DNA of 7,161 nucleotides from Candidatus Buchananbacteria bacterium CG10_big_fil_rev_8_21_14_0_10_33_19 (GCA_002773855.1 PEZY01000011.1:1-7161); one strand, 5' to 3'; shown: positions 1 through 6,900, counted from the stretch's first letter. Notes: generated from the letters alone by a model not told the origin. Program-made: numbers and translations.

Positions 1-2
1 AC

Positions 3-581
3 CACCAAGTAAAAGAGTCTCTTGCGCTTTCACCAAAAAGCATTCTTGAGATAGGGGTGGGAGATAAAGTTTTCGGGTCCTATCTCCAAGCGAATACAGA
101 AATTTCATACACCGCTCTCGATATTGCTGAAGATTTAAAACCAGATATTCTTGGATCAGTAACAAATATTCCATGTTCCGATAAATCTTTTGATGTAGTA
201 TGTGCATTTCAAATACTGGAACACCTGCCTTTTTCTGAATTCGATAGGGCATGTTCAGAAATTGCGCGCGTAAGTAAAGTAGGTGCACTAATAAGCCTTC
301 CACACTTTGGCCCCCCAATAAAGTTCTGTTTTAAACTCCCATTCTTTAAAGAATTTAAGTTTGCTTGGAAGATTCCTTTTCCTAAGAAGCACTCTTTCAA
401 TGGGCAACATTATTGGGAAATTGGGAAAAAAGGATATAGTGCACAAAAGATTCGAGATGTACTTTCTAGGTATTTTTTAATTGAGAAAGAGTTTATTCCT
501 TTTGAAAACCAATATCATCGGTTTTATGTATTAAAGAAAGTTAAAAGTGATGGGGTTGGTGTATTATCCTCTCCAGAGTAA
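3..581 (+). CDS. Class I SAM-dependent methyltransferase, 5' end missing
   Basis: This is the C-terminal 192 residues of a class I (Rossmann-fold) methyltransferase that uses S-adenosylmethionine; the acceptor is probably a sugar of the surface glycan, inferred from the neighbours. The frame is open to the left edge, so the true start lies outside. A GTG at 57 is not the start, because it falls inside the SAM-binding motif I, ILEIGVGDK (residues 14-22 of the visible part). An acidic residue follows at the end of strand 2 (ALD, about residue 40), then the GSVTNIPCSDKSFDVV segment and a LEHL motif (51-75) typical of the Methyltransf_11 type, and a late ISLPH strand (97-101). The remainder is a basic and aromatic C-terminal region. 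The last codons run into the next methyltransferase gene. Probably about 30 N-terminal residues are missing, judging from family size. The fold is secure; the substrate is unknown. Confidence 0.85.
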   Translation, partial: HQVKESLALSPKSILEIGVGDKVFGSYLQANTEISYTALDIAEDLKPDILGSVTNIPCSDKSFDVVCAFQILEHLPFSEFDRACSEIARVSKVGALISLPHFGPPIKFCFKLPFFKEFKFAWKIPFPKKHSFNGQHYWEIGKKGYSAQKIRDVLSRYFLIEKEFIPFENQYHRFYVLKKVKSDGVGVLSSPE

Positions 582-1200
582 TATTAAATATATGAAGCAC
601 AAAGGGGATGTCTTTTTTAAGAATGCGATGCAAGTTCTTTTTAAAAATAGCGCGAAGGTTGTTGATATAGGTGGAGGACTTCGTATAGATCCTAAAAAAA
701 ATAATCGGTCATTACAAAATACTTGGTTGAAACCTCTTGTGGAGCAGGTTGATTATTGCGTGCTTGACAAGGTTTCTTCTTATAATCCCGATGTTATTGG
801 TGATATACATAATCTACCATTCAAAGATAATAGTGTGGATGCTTTTATTTGTATATCGGTTTTGGAGCATGTTGAAGAGCCCCAGAAGGCTATGAAAGAG
901 ATGTATCGTGTATTGAAGCCTGGTGGCTATTGTTATTTATGGGTTCCATTTCTTTTTTATTATCATCCTGAGAAAGGGTACTATCAAGATTTTTATCGGT
1001 TCACCATTGATGGTGTGAAGTATCTTGCACGAGATTTTTCTTCAGTTGAAACATGTAATTCGCGCGGGGCTCTTGCAACTGTGTTTAATCTCTTTCCAAT
1101 CTTTTCTAAACGTACCGAATTTTTCAGTTTTTTCGATCGATTGCTGGGTAAGAGTGAGAGTAACCAGACGAGTGGCTACCATGTCCTCTGTATAAAATAA
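550..1200 (+). CDS. Class I SAM-dependent methyltransferase (Methyltransf_11 type)
   Basis: This is a 216-residue methyltransferase, complete and of normal length for small sugar methyltransferases in polysaccharide loci. From the ATG at 550, motif I is VVDIGGGLR (37-45), the acidic strand-2 residue is D73, GDIHNLPF lies at 84-91, and the motif IV region VDAFICISVLEHVEEP is at 96-111. LKPGG (122-126) and a YYQDFYRFT segment (144-152) follow; the latter is common in this family. The C-terminus SGYHVLCIK also looks intact. The start is uncertain. GTG 547 or ATG 550 would overlap the upstream gene by about 32-35 bases behind a weak AAAG-rich site, whereas ATG 592 would begin 10 bases after the upstream stop. 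All three keep the catalytic domain. It differs clearly in sequence from the preceding methyltransferase, so the pair is not a recent duplication. The likely acceptor is a glycan or sugar nucleotide, which is inference from context. Confidence 0.88.
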   Translation: MGLVYYPLQSNIKYMKHKGDVFFKNAMQVLFKNSAKVVDIGGGLRIDPKKNNRSLQNTWLKPLVEQVDYCVLDKVSSYNPDVIGDIHNLPFKDNSVDAFICISVLEHVEEPQKAMKEMYRVLKPGGYCYLWVPFLFYYHPEKGYYQDFYRFTIDGVKYLARDFSSVETCNSRGALATVFNLFPIFSKRTEFFSFFDRLLGKSESNQTSGYHVLCIK

Positions 1201-1207
1201 TTTATTC

Positions 1208-2305
1208 ATGAATATCCTATACCTTGCTTTCATCCGCCTCCCAACCGAAAAAGCGCACGGCGCGCAGATTATGAAAACCTGCGAAGCGCTCGCAAATGAT
1301 GGTGCTGTAGTAGAGTTAGTGGTGCCTAATAGAAAAACTCATATCAAAGAAAATCCGTTTGAGTATTATAGTGTTATGAATATTTTTTTGCTTAAAAAAT
1401 ATACCACCCCAGATTTAACCTCCTTTGGTTTTTTAGGGTTCCTTTTTTCTCAATTTTTTTTTGGTATGAGAACAATTTTTAATCACGCTGACGTTATTAT
1501 TTCTCAAGATGAGTTAGTGCTTCTTTGGCACATATTACTTGGAAGGCGTTGTGTGTATGAGGTGCATAATGGTCGATGGAATAGGGTTTCTCGTGTTGTG
1601 GCGCATCGCAGTGTGTTGCTTGTAGCAAATTCTCAAGGAACTAAGAATTTTTATGTTGCACACGGCATTCCTGAGTCAAAGATCTTTGTTCAACCGAATG
1701 GGGTAGATATTGAGCGCTTCGATATTTCTGAGACTTCTGAAGAGGTACGACATGTATTGAGGCTCCCAATTGATAAAAAACTCATTCTCTATACTGGGCA
1801 CTTATACGATTGGAAAGGGGTAGATACCCTTGCTGAAAGTGCACAATCCTTACCCAATAATGCGGTAGTGGTTTTTGTTGGGGGCACTGAAAGCGACATG
1901 CGAGATTTTAAGGATAGGTATGGGGGGAAAGAAAATATTTTGATACTTGGTCACCGGCCAAATTCTAGTATTCCGCTTTATCTTCGTTCTGCAGATGTCC
2001 TGGTCTTACCTAATAACAAGATAGGGGAGTCGGAGCAGTTTACTTCCCCTATGAAACTTTTTGAGTACTTGGCGGCAGGGAAGCCGATCATTGCAAGTAA
2101 TCTTCCTTCAGTGCGTGAGGTGTTGGATGAGCAGAATGCTTTCTTTTTTAGCGCAGGAGACTCCGATTCGCTTGCGGCTATGATTATGGATGTTTTAGAT
2201 GCTCCCAATGAGAGCAGTAAACGCGCCGCACGAGCACGTCGTGATGCTGAGAAATACACATGGGATAGAGAGGTATTGGTTCAAAAATTTAAAGAACTTG
2301 TATGA
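1208..2305 (+). CDS. GT4-family glycosyltransferase (group 1, GT-B fold)
   Basis: This 365-residue protein is of usual length for a retaining GT4 glycosyltransferase, which moves a sugar from a nucleotide-sugar donor to a growing glycan at the cytoplasmic face of the membrane. The N-terminal domain opens with MNILYLAFIRLPTEKAHG and contains EVHNG at 118-122. The linker carries NGVDIERF (164-171). The C-terminal donor-binding domain shows YTGHLYDWKG (195-204), LGHR (247-250), and SPMKLFEYLAAGKPI (280-294) with E286 as the conserved nucleotide-binding glutamate. The first glutamate of the classical E-x7-E pair is replaced (F278), a variant seen in GT4 members with an S-P-x-K-x-x-E motif. It starts 7 bases after the upstream stop with no clear Shine-Dalgarno sequence, and its stop overlaps the next start as ATGA. 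The first 90 bases are much more GC-rich than the rest. Donor and acceptor cannot be read from the sequence. Confidence 0.92.
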   Translation: MNILYLAFIRLPTEKAHGAQIMKTCEALANDGAVVELVVPNRKTHIKENPFEYYSVMNIFLLKKYTTPDLTSFGFLGFLFSQFFFGMRTIFNHADVIISQDELVLLWHILLGRRCVYEVHNGRWNRVSRVVAHRSVLLVANSQGTKNFYVAHGIPESKIFVQPNGVDIERFDISETSEEVRHVLRLPIDKKLILYTGHLYDWKGVDTLAESAQSLPNNAVVVFVGGTESDMRDFKDRYGGKENILILGHRPNSSIPLYLRSADVLVLPNNKIGESEQFTSPMKLFEYLAAGKPIIASNLPSVREVLDEQNAFFFSAGDSDSLAAMIMDVLDAPNESSKRAARARRDAEKYTWDREVLVQKFKELV

Positions 2306-4155
2306 AGATAGTAATACTTATTTATGATAATGAGCAGGTGAAACGTGTTGGTCAAGTTATACGTGAACATCAAAATAAGCAGAACGAGGTGTTAGTTGTC
2401 GCATTACGTGCTGATGTTGAAATTACTTTAAAAGAGGTAGGTATTCCGTTTATTTCTAGTCGTGAATTTCGTTCAGTAGATCCAGTCGAACGATATGCTT
2501 TTTCTGAAGAACTAGTTACTCCACTATTTCATAGTAAAAAATTCGATTTCTGGTCTTTTCAAAATATTGACTTCCAGACACTTTATCAGCCGTTGTTGCA
2601 AACATATCTCGCCGAATTACTTTACTGGATAGATATGATAGATGGAATCATGGCAACACACGCACCTCAAAGAATTGTGACATGGGATAGCGCTAACATT
2701 GCTGCTATCGGTAATGTGCTTTCTGTTAAAAATAGTAAAGTAGTCACTGACGCTGTTTTTGTGGTATCTAATCAGAAGAGTATCTCGTGTGATATACGTT
2801 CTGTAGGAAATGTTTTTGTATTACACAATACTATGTTTCGTTTTAAACGCCTCTTGTTTATTTTTAGTATATTTATTTGGAATTTTGCTATTACGGTATT
2901 CAAAAAACCAAAATCAGTCCGTTTAATTGTTTCGGATATATGGCGTAATAGTGCTCCTTATATAAAAGAAATTCCTGAAGCAGAGGTAGTAGTGTGGGAT
3001 CGGTCGGAGATAAAGAATATAAATTTTTCAACTCTATTAAAAAATCGTATGCGGTTTTTTCATGCGAATACTTTTCGCACTTATAAGTCAAAAAAACAGG
3101 CACAAAGACAGATTATACTGTTAAACAATCAGTGGATTAAGGAGAGAGATGATTTCTTTAAAAAATTACATGTATCATTCCTAGGTTATAACCTATCGCC
3201 TATTTTAGGTGAGGTATTTGATATGCTTGTGTTGCGCGGAAGTAAAGAGGCAGTTTTTATGATCAGTGACGTACAGGCGATGTTATTAAATTTAAAGCCA
3301 CACGCTGTTATTGTACGCGCGAGCGCTTCTGGACAGGTGCATTTTCCGGTTCTTTGTCTTATTGCAAAACAGTTATCGATTCCTTCCTTTGAACCTCAAC
3401 ATGGACTTTTTTATCTTGGCCCAGCAAGTGTGCCTAAGTATTCTCAAGTGGAATATTTGGCGACATATGGTCCGTTAGCAAGTAGCGAGTTACATACTGC
3501 GGGCTATAAAGGAATTACACATGATATTGGTTCACCACGGTTTGATGTATATTCTGCGTTAACCAAAAATCGACAATCTCCCCATCCTTATACAGCGCTC
3601 TTTGTAGTACCTGACGATACAACAGGTCAGTGGTTTGATACCTATGAAATCATAGATTTATTTAAATGTGTAGAAGATATTACTAAGCAAAATATTAATA
3701 TCAATATTATATTAAAGGTACGTGCAGGTAGTAAAACCTCAAACTTTGCCGCACGGTATGCAGCAATGAAATTTATAAACACCCCACAGGTGCAAGTTGC
3801 GCGAACTGAAACACTCGCTGAGCTTTTTAAGAAAACTGATGTCGTAGTGTCTGTTTTTTCAACTATTATACTTGAAGCACTTGCTGCCAATATTCCGACT
3901 ATATATCTTGGCAGCGCTCCTTTCCATCGCGCAATTGAAAAAGATCATATGTATCCTTATTATAAATATGAGGTGGTAATGCTGGCCCACTCTTGTGGTG
4001 AACTTACAAATATCCTCTCCCGATTACAAAGTCTTTCTGAGCGTGATTCTATAAAAAATCGTATTAAGAAATTTAATTTAATGAATTTTACTTTTATTTC
4101 AGGTGCATCTAAACGATTTGCGAATCTTATTCAGGGGAAAATTAGAAAAACATGA
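2302..4155 (+). CDS. Large GT-B-like glycosyltransferase, specificity unknown (capsule/sialyltransferase-like)
   Basis: I do not recognise this 617-residue protein with certainty. An N-terminal Rossmann-like start (MKIVILIYDNEQ) suggests GT-B. Residues about 184-200 form a strongly hydrophobic stretch (LLFIFSIFIWNFAITVF), enough for membrane insertion or a buried helix. In the second half, FEPQHGLF (363-370) contains the HG pair seen in CDP-glycerol/teichoic-acid and KpsC/KpsS-type transferases. GSPRFD (410-415) and the late SVFSTIILEALAANIPTIYL (517-536) look like the donor-binding Ser/Glu loop of such GT-B enzymes. Compared with a 370-residue GT4 it has an extra segment of about 170 residues (160-330) between the N-terminal fold and the HG region. 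It is coupled to both neighbours by ATGA overlaps, so it belongs to the same glycan unit. Because a nonulosonate synthase lies downstream, transfer of an acidic sugar from a CMP donor is an attractive guess, but glycerol-phosphate transfer or another GT activity remains possible. Confidence 0.75.
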   Translation: MKIVILIYDNEQVKRVGQVIREHQNKQNEVLVVALRADVEITLKEVGIPFISSREFRSVDPVERYAFSEELVTPLFHSKKFDFWSFQNIDFQTLYQPLLQTYLAELLYWIDMIDGIMATHAPQRIVTWDSANIAAIGNVLSVKNSKVVTDAVFVVSNQKSISCDIRSVGNVFVLHNTMFRFKRLLFIFSIFIWNFAITVFKKPKSVRLIVSDIWRNSAPYIKEIPEAEVVVWDRSEIKNINFSTLLKNRMRFFHANTFRTYKSKKQAQRQIILLNNQWIKERDDFFKKLHVSFLGYNLSPILGEVFDMLVLRGSKEAVFMISDVQAMLLNLKPHAVIVRASASGQVHFPVLCLIAKQLSIPSFEPQHGLFYLGPASVPKYSQVEYLATYGPLASSELHTAGYKGITHDIGSPRFDVYSALTKNRQSPHPYTALFVVPDDTTGQWFDTYEIIDLFKCVEDITKQNININIILKVRAGSKTSNFAARYAAMKFINTPQVQVARTETLAELFKKTDVVVSVFSTIILEALAANIPTIYLGSAPFHRAIEKDHMYPYYKYEVVMLAHSCGELTNILSRLQSLSERDSIKNRIKKFNLMNFTFISGASKRFANLIQGKIRKT

Positions 4156-4889
4156 TACGCACCCAAATAAAAAAACTTATAATTGCATGTGTGAATATAC
4201 AAGCAAAGATACAGAATTTCTTCTTCCCTGATTCTTTTATCTGGAAGTGGAAATTATCTTATCTTTTTGAATATTATGAGCACGAAACTACGCTTTTCTT
4301 AAAAAGGAATATTAAACCAGGTATGGTTGTAGTTGATGTTGGAGCGAACATTGGCTACTATACCCGCCTTCTCTCTCGTTTAGTCGGGGAGGAGGGTACT
4401 GTCTATGCGTTTGAGGCCGATGTTGAGAATTTTAGTATTCTTCAAAAGAATACAAGGCATTTGAAAAATGTTTATGTATATAATACTGCAGTTTCTGATA
4501 AAGTTGGTCAGGTGAGTTTCTATCATATTATAGGTGCTACGGGTACTCATAGCTTACTTCCATCAGAGAATTCTGAAGAGAGAAAGGTTCCATCAATTTC
4601 ACTTGATAGTTTCTTTGCTAATAAAGAAGATAAGCCAGAACTAATAAAGGTGGATGTAGAAGGGGCAGAACCTTCTGTTTTTAAAGGAATGCAAAAAGTG
4701 CTTAAGAGTTGTCCGACGGTTATTTTTGAGTATCAACCAAAGGAAAATACACCCTTTTTGGAAAGCATTATTAAACAGTATACTGTTTGTGCGATTAATT
4801 CGTTTGGTTCTCTGGTTCCTTTTTCTCAACTTGTCTTTAGGAAAGGTAAGCAACTTTATGCAAATGTGGTGCTTATTCATCCGGAATGA
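4152..4889 (+). CDS. FkbM-family SAM-dependent methyltransferase
   Basis: This 245-residue protein belongs to the FkbM methyltransferase family, whose members O-methylate hydroxyl groups on polyketides and, in polysaccharide loci, probably sugars. Motif I is VVVDVGANIGYYT (59-71), the hallmark of the family. An acidic FEA (87-89) follows at the end of strand 2, NTAVSD (111-116) next, and the diagnostic IKVDVEGAE (165-173) after it. VIFEYQP (190-196) forms the next core strand. The first 50 residues include a hydrophobic and basic stretch before the catalytic fold. Length is normal for the family and no motif is broken. The start ATG at 4152 overlaps the upstream stop as ATGA; an AGGGG sequence about 15 bases upstream is too distant to be a good ribosome site, so coupling to the upstream gene is likely. 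It ends in another ATGA overlap with a glycosyltransferase. The sugar it methylates is unknown. Confidence 0.93.
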   Translation: MIRTQIKKLIIACVNIQAKIQNFFFPDSFIWKWKLSYLFEYYEHETTLFLKRNIKPGMVVVDVGANIGYYTRLLSRLVGEEGTVYAFEADVENFSILQKNTRHLKNVYVYNTAVSDKVGQVSFYHIIGATGTHSLLPSENSEERKVPSISLDSFFANKEDKPELIKVDVEGAEPSVFKGMQKVLKSCPTVIFEYQPKENTPFLESIIKQYTVCAINSFGSLVPFSQLVFRKGKQLYANVVLIHPE

Positions 4890-6007
4890 TTATGAATATT
4901 TTTTTTCTAGTTCGTACTCTTGATTTAAAAAAAGGTGGCGGTTCGCACTTTAATGCTGTAGCCCAAATTCGTCTTTTTAGATCCCTTGGGCACTCAGTTG
5001 AAGTGCACACTTTTCGAGAAGATATAAACAATCCACCAGAAGATATATCTATTATTAAACATTCATGTGGTAATTTAGGTTTTTTGATGGATAAGAAAGA
5101 GGTTGAGGAAATTCTTAAGTCTCACGAAGCTAAATTTGATATTTTCTTTTTATATGGAGTTGACTTTTTATATGGAGGAGGGCTTTATCGTAAAAATGGT
5201 GGCACAAAGCCAGTTGCAGTATATTTAGATACTTACCTTGCTTCTATGAGTGTTTTAACAGAACATCCCCCCTTCTATCGCCTAAAGAGAAAGATATGGG
5301 ACATGTTCTTTGGTTTGACCTTAGCGCAACATGTCGACAAATATTTTTCTGTTTCCCCCTATATTAAAAAACGTTATATTGATTTAGGTTTTCCAAAAGA
5401 CCAATTTGATATTTTCCCAAATTTCTTTTCTCTGCCTAAAAAAAGAAAAAATCTTCTATCTTCTCGGGTAAGTAAGGTAAAAATGCTTTATGTAGGTAGA
5501 CTCACTTTTGATAAAGGAATCGACATGTTGTTACATGCTCTTTATGGGTTGAAAAATTATTCTTGGGAGTTACATATTGTGGGCGACGGGCCACTAAAGG
5601 AATGGTCTACTGAATTTGTGAAAAAAAATAAATTATGTAATCGTGTATTCTTCACTGGATGGGTAGATCAAAAATGTTTACCAGAGATATACACTAAAGC
5701 TAATCTTTTTGTGCACCCAGCTAGATGGCCAGAGCCTTTTGGACGAACGGTAGTTGAGGCATTACTGCATAATGTACCTGTAATAGTGCCCGAAGAGGGG
5801 GGGTCGGCATGGATTGCTGGTCCAGCGGGTCTCACTTTTAAGAATGGAGATATAGATGATCTTACTAGGATTCTAGAAAATTCTTTCAGAAATCCTGCTC
5901 AGCTTGCAGAATATGCTTTACTTTCATTAGATACAGTTGTTCGGTTCTCAGAAGTAGATGTGTCTGAAAATATTAAAATATCTTTAGAAAATTTGCGTTC
6001 TCTTTGA
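4886..6007 (+). CDS. GT4-family glycosyltransferase (group 1, GT-B fold)
   Basis: This is a second retaining GT4 glycosyltransferase of 373 residues with an intact set of motifs. The N-terminal domain begins with NIFFLVRTLDLKKGGGSHF, a glycine-rich acceptor-side loop typical of GT4. The donor domain shows YVGRLTFDKGID (202-213), IVGDGPLKEW (231-240), FFTGWV (255-260), then EPFGRTVVEAL (283-293) with the classical E-x7-E pair E283/E291, and EEGG (303-306). It is therefore a more canonical GT4 than the first one in the window. Two starts compete: ATG 4886, which gives the ATGA overlap seen at the other junctions, and ATG 4892, which has a GGA six bases upstream and gives an N-terminus (MNIFFLV) closer to the family norm. 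A run of eight T lies at codons 5-7. The stop is followed by a 23-base gap before the sialic acid synthase gene. Sugar donor and linkage are unknown. Confidence 0.92.
   Translation: MIMNIFFLVRTLDLKKGGGSHFNAVAQIRLFRSLGHSVEVHTFREDINNPPEDISIIKHSCGNLGFLMDKKEVEEILKSHEAKFDIFFLYGVDFLYGGGLYRKNGGTKPVAVYLDTYLASMSVLTEHPPFYRLKRKIWDMFFGLTLAQHVDKYFSVSPYIKKRYIDLGFPKDQFDIFPNFFSLPKKRKNLLSSRVSKVKMLYVGRLTFDKGIDMLLHALYGLKNYSWELHIVGDGPLKEWSTEFVKKNKLCNRVFFTGWVDQKCLPEIYTKANLFVHPARWPEPFGRTVVEALLHNVPVIVPEEGGSAWIAGPAGLTFKNGDIDDLTRILENSFRNPAQLAEYALLSLDTVVRFSEVDVSENIKISLENLRSL
5146..5177 (+). repeat. Short direct repeat inside a GT4 gene (14 bp, period 18 bp)
   Basis: The 14-base unit CTTTTTATATGGAG occurs at 5146-5159 and again at 5164-5177. 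The spacing of 18 bases is six codons, so the frame is kept and the protein carries FLYG twice (FFLYGVDFLYGGG, about residues 87-99). It looks like a small in-frame duplication within the N-terminal domain. No function beyond the protein sequence is apparent. Confidence 0.5.
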
Positions 6008-6021
6008 TAACGTCCCATAAT

Positions 6022-6027
6022 GGGTGG
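6022..6027 (+). promoter_or_regulatory. Shine-Dalgarno-like site deciding the neuB start
   Basis: GGGTGG lies three bases before ATG 6031 in the 23-base gap after the preceding stop. It is among the clearest purine-rich ribosome sites in the window and favours ATG 6031 over an upstream TTG at 6004. The bases CCCA (6014-6017) can pair with TGGG (6021-6024) across a TAA loop, so part of the site could be weakly masked in the transcript unless ribosomes finishing the upstream gene open it. The stem is only four base pairs, so this masking is speculative. Confidence 0.4.
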
Positions 6028-6030
6028 AAT

Positions 6031-6900
6031 ATGAAATATAATCAACCTTTTATAATCGCTGAAATTGGATGTAATCATAAAGGTGATATTGATATCGCCA
6101 AGGAGATGATTGAGGTGGCAAAGAATTATTGTAATGCCGACGCAATTAAGCTTCAGAAGAGGAACAATAAAGAGCTTCTATCGGAAGAAGAATACAATAC
6201 ACCTCATCCAGTTCCTGAGAATAGTTATGGTACAACATACGGCGAACATCGTGAATTTCTTGAGTTTACTGCTGAACAACATAAGGAACTCAAAGAGTAT
6301 GCGGAAAGTATAGGAATTGAGTATTCAACCTCGGTATGGGACTTAACTTCTGCAAAAGAGATTACCGCGCTTAATCCTAGGATGATTAAGATCCCATCTG
6401 CCTGTAACCTAAAATTCGATATCCTTGAATATCTTTGTGAAAATTACGATGGAGAAATTCATCTTTCTTTTGGTATGACGACAAAAGAAGAAGAAACTCG
6501 TATTGTTGATTTGTTTGTTAAAAAAAATAGGGAGAAAGATCTGATCTTGTATAGCTGTACCTCGGGATACCCAGTGCCGTTTGATGAGGTTGCGCTTCTC
6601 GAAATCACGCGCCTTAAAGAGAAGTTTGGAAATTTGGTAAAGGCAATAGGTTTTTCTGGACATCACAATGGGATTGCAATAGATATTGCAGCATATACTC
6701 TCGGCGCTGAGTATATTGAACGACACTACACGCTTAATCGAACCTGGAAAGGTACTGATCATGCCGCTTCACTTGAGCCGGATGGGTTCCGTAAGTTAGT
6801 GCGGGATCTTCATGCAACACAACAGGCACTTACTTATAAACAGAAAGATATTTTAGACATCGAAGAACCTCAACGTAAAAAGCTTAAGCGTGGAATCTAA
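6031..6900 (+). CDS. neuB: NeuB-family sialic acid (nonulosonate) synthase lacking the SAF domain
   Basis: This 289-residue protein matches the TIM-barrel domain of NeuB, which condenses phosphoenolpyruvate with an N-acylmannosamine-type sugar to make a nonulosonic acid (neuraminic, legionaminic or related). Visible family motifs are AEIGCNHKGD (10-19), KLQKR (40-44), YSTSVWD (98-104), KIPSACN (120-126), CTSGYP (176-181), FSGHH (208-212) and ERHYT (230-234), followed by TDHAASLEP (242-250). The histidines in FSGHH and ERH correspond to the metal-binding pair of characterised NeuB enzymes. ATG 6031 is chosen because AEIGCNH then lies near residue 10, as usual, and GGGTGG precedes it; a TTG at 6004 is open but adds an unlikely leader. 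Full NeuB proteins are about 340-350 residues; this one stops at EPQRKKLKRGI, about where the C-terminal SAF domain would begin. Its product could be any nonulosonate; the sequence does not decide which. Confidence 0.92.
   Translation: MKYNQPFIIAEIGCNHKGDIDIAKEMIEVAKNYCNADAIKLQKRNNKELLSEEEYNTPHPVPENSYGTTYGEHREFLEFTAEQHKELKEYAESIGIEYSTSVWDLTSAKEITALNPRMIKIPSACNLKFDILEYLCENYDGEIHLSFGMTTKEEETRIVDLFVKKNREKDLILYSCTSGYPVPFDEVALLEITRLKEKFGNLVKAIGFSGHHNGIAIDIAAYTLGAEYIERHYTLNRTWKGTDHAASLEPDGFRKLVRDLHATQQALTYKQKDILDIEEPQRKKLKRGI

Noticed and set aside
57..59. GTG as the start of the first methyltransferase
   Set aside because: The frame is open to the left edge and the GTG codes for a valine inside SAM motif I (ILEIGVGDK), so starting here would cut off part of the binding site.
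1978..2259. Open frame on the minus strand opposite the first GT4 gene
   Set aside because: It is antisense to the conserved donor-binding domain, shows no domain, and its serine/alanine/arginine richness reflects the complementary codons.
3642..3890. Minus-strand open frame opposite the 617-residue gene
   Set aside because: The coding strand carries GT-B-like motifs through this region; the antisense protein has no identifiable feature.
4726..4923. Plus-strand open frame spanning the FkbM and second GT4 junction
   Set aside because: It overlaps two well-supported genes in another frame and has a low-complexity hydrophobic composition with no motif.
6004..6006. TTG as the start of neuB, overlapping the previous stop as TTGA
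   Set aside because: It mimics the ATGA overlaps elsewhere, but ATG 6031 has a ribosome-site-like GGGTGG and puts AEIGCNH near residue 10 as expected for the family.
6014..6024. Hairpin CCCA/TGGG as a terminator before neuB
   Set aside because: The stem is only four base pairs with no following T run, so it cannot be a rho-independent terminator.
682..6530. A runs of seven or eight (near 694, 4927, 5622 and 6520) as slip sites
   Set aside because: They fall at lysine/asparagine-rich codons in AT-rich DNA, and apart from the one near 4927 they lie well inside genes; I saw nothing to set them apart from chance.
6409..6762. Open frame on the minus strand (117 codons) opposite neuB
   Set aside because: It lies wholly within a strongly supported gene, has no recognisable motif, and is lysine-, phenylalanine- and isoleucine-rich as expected of an antisense shadow.
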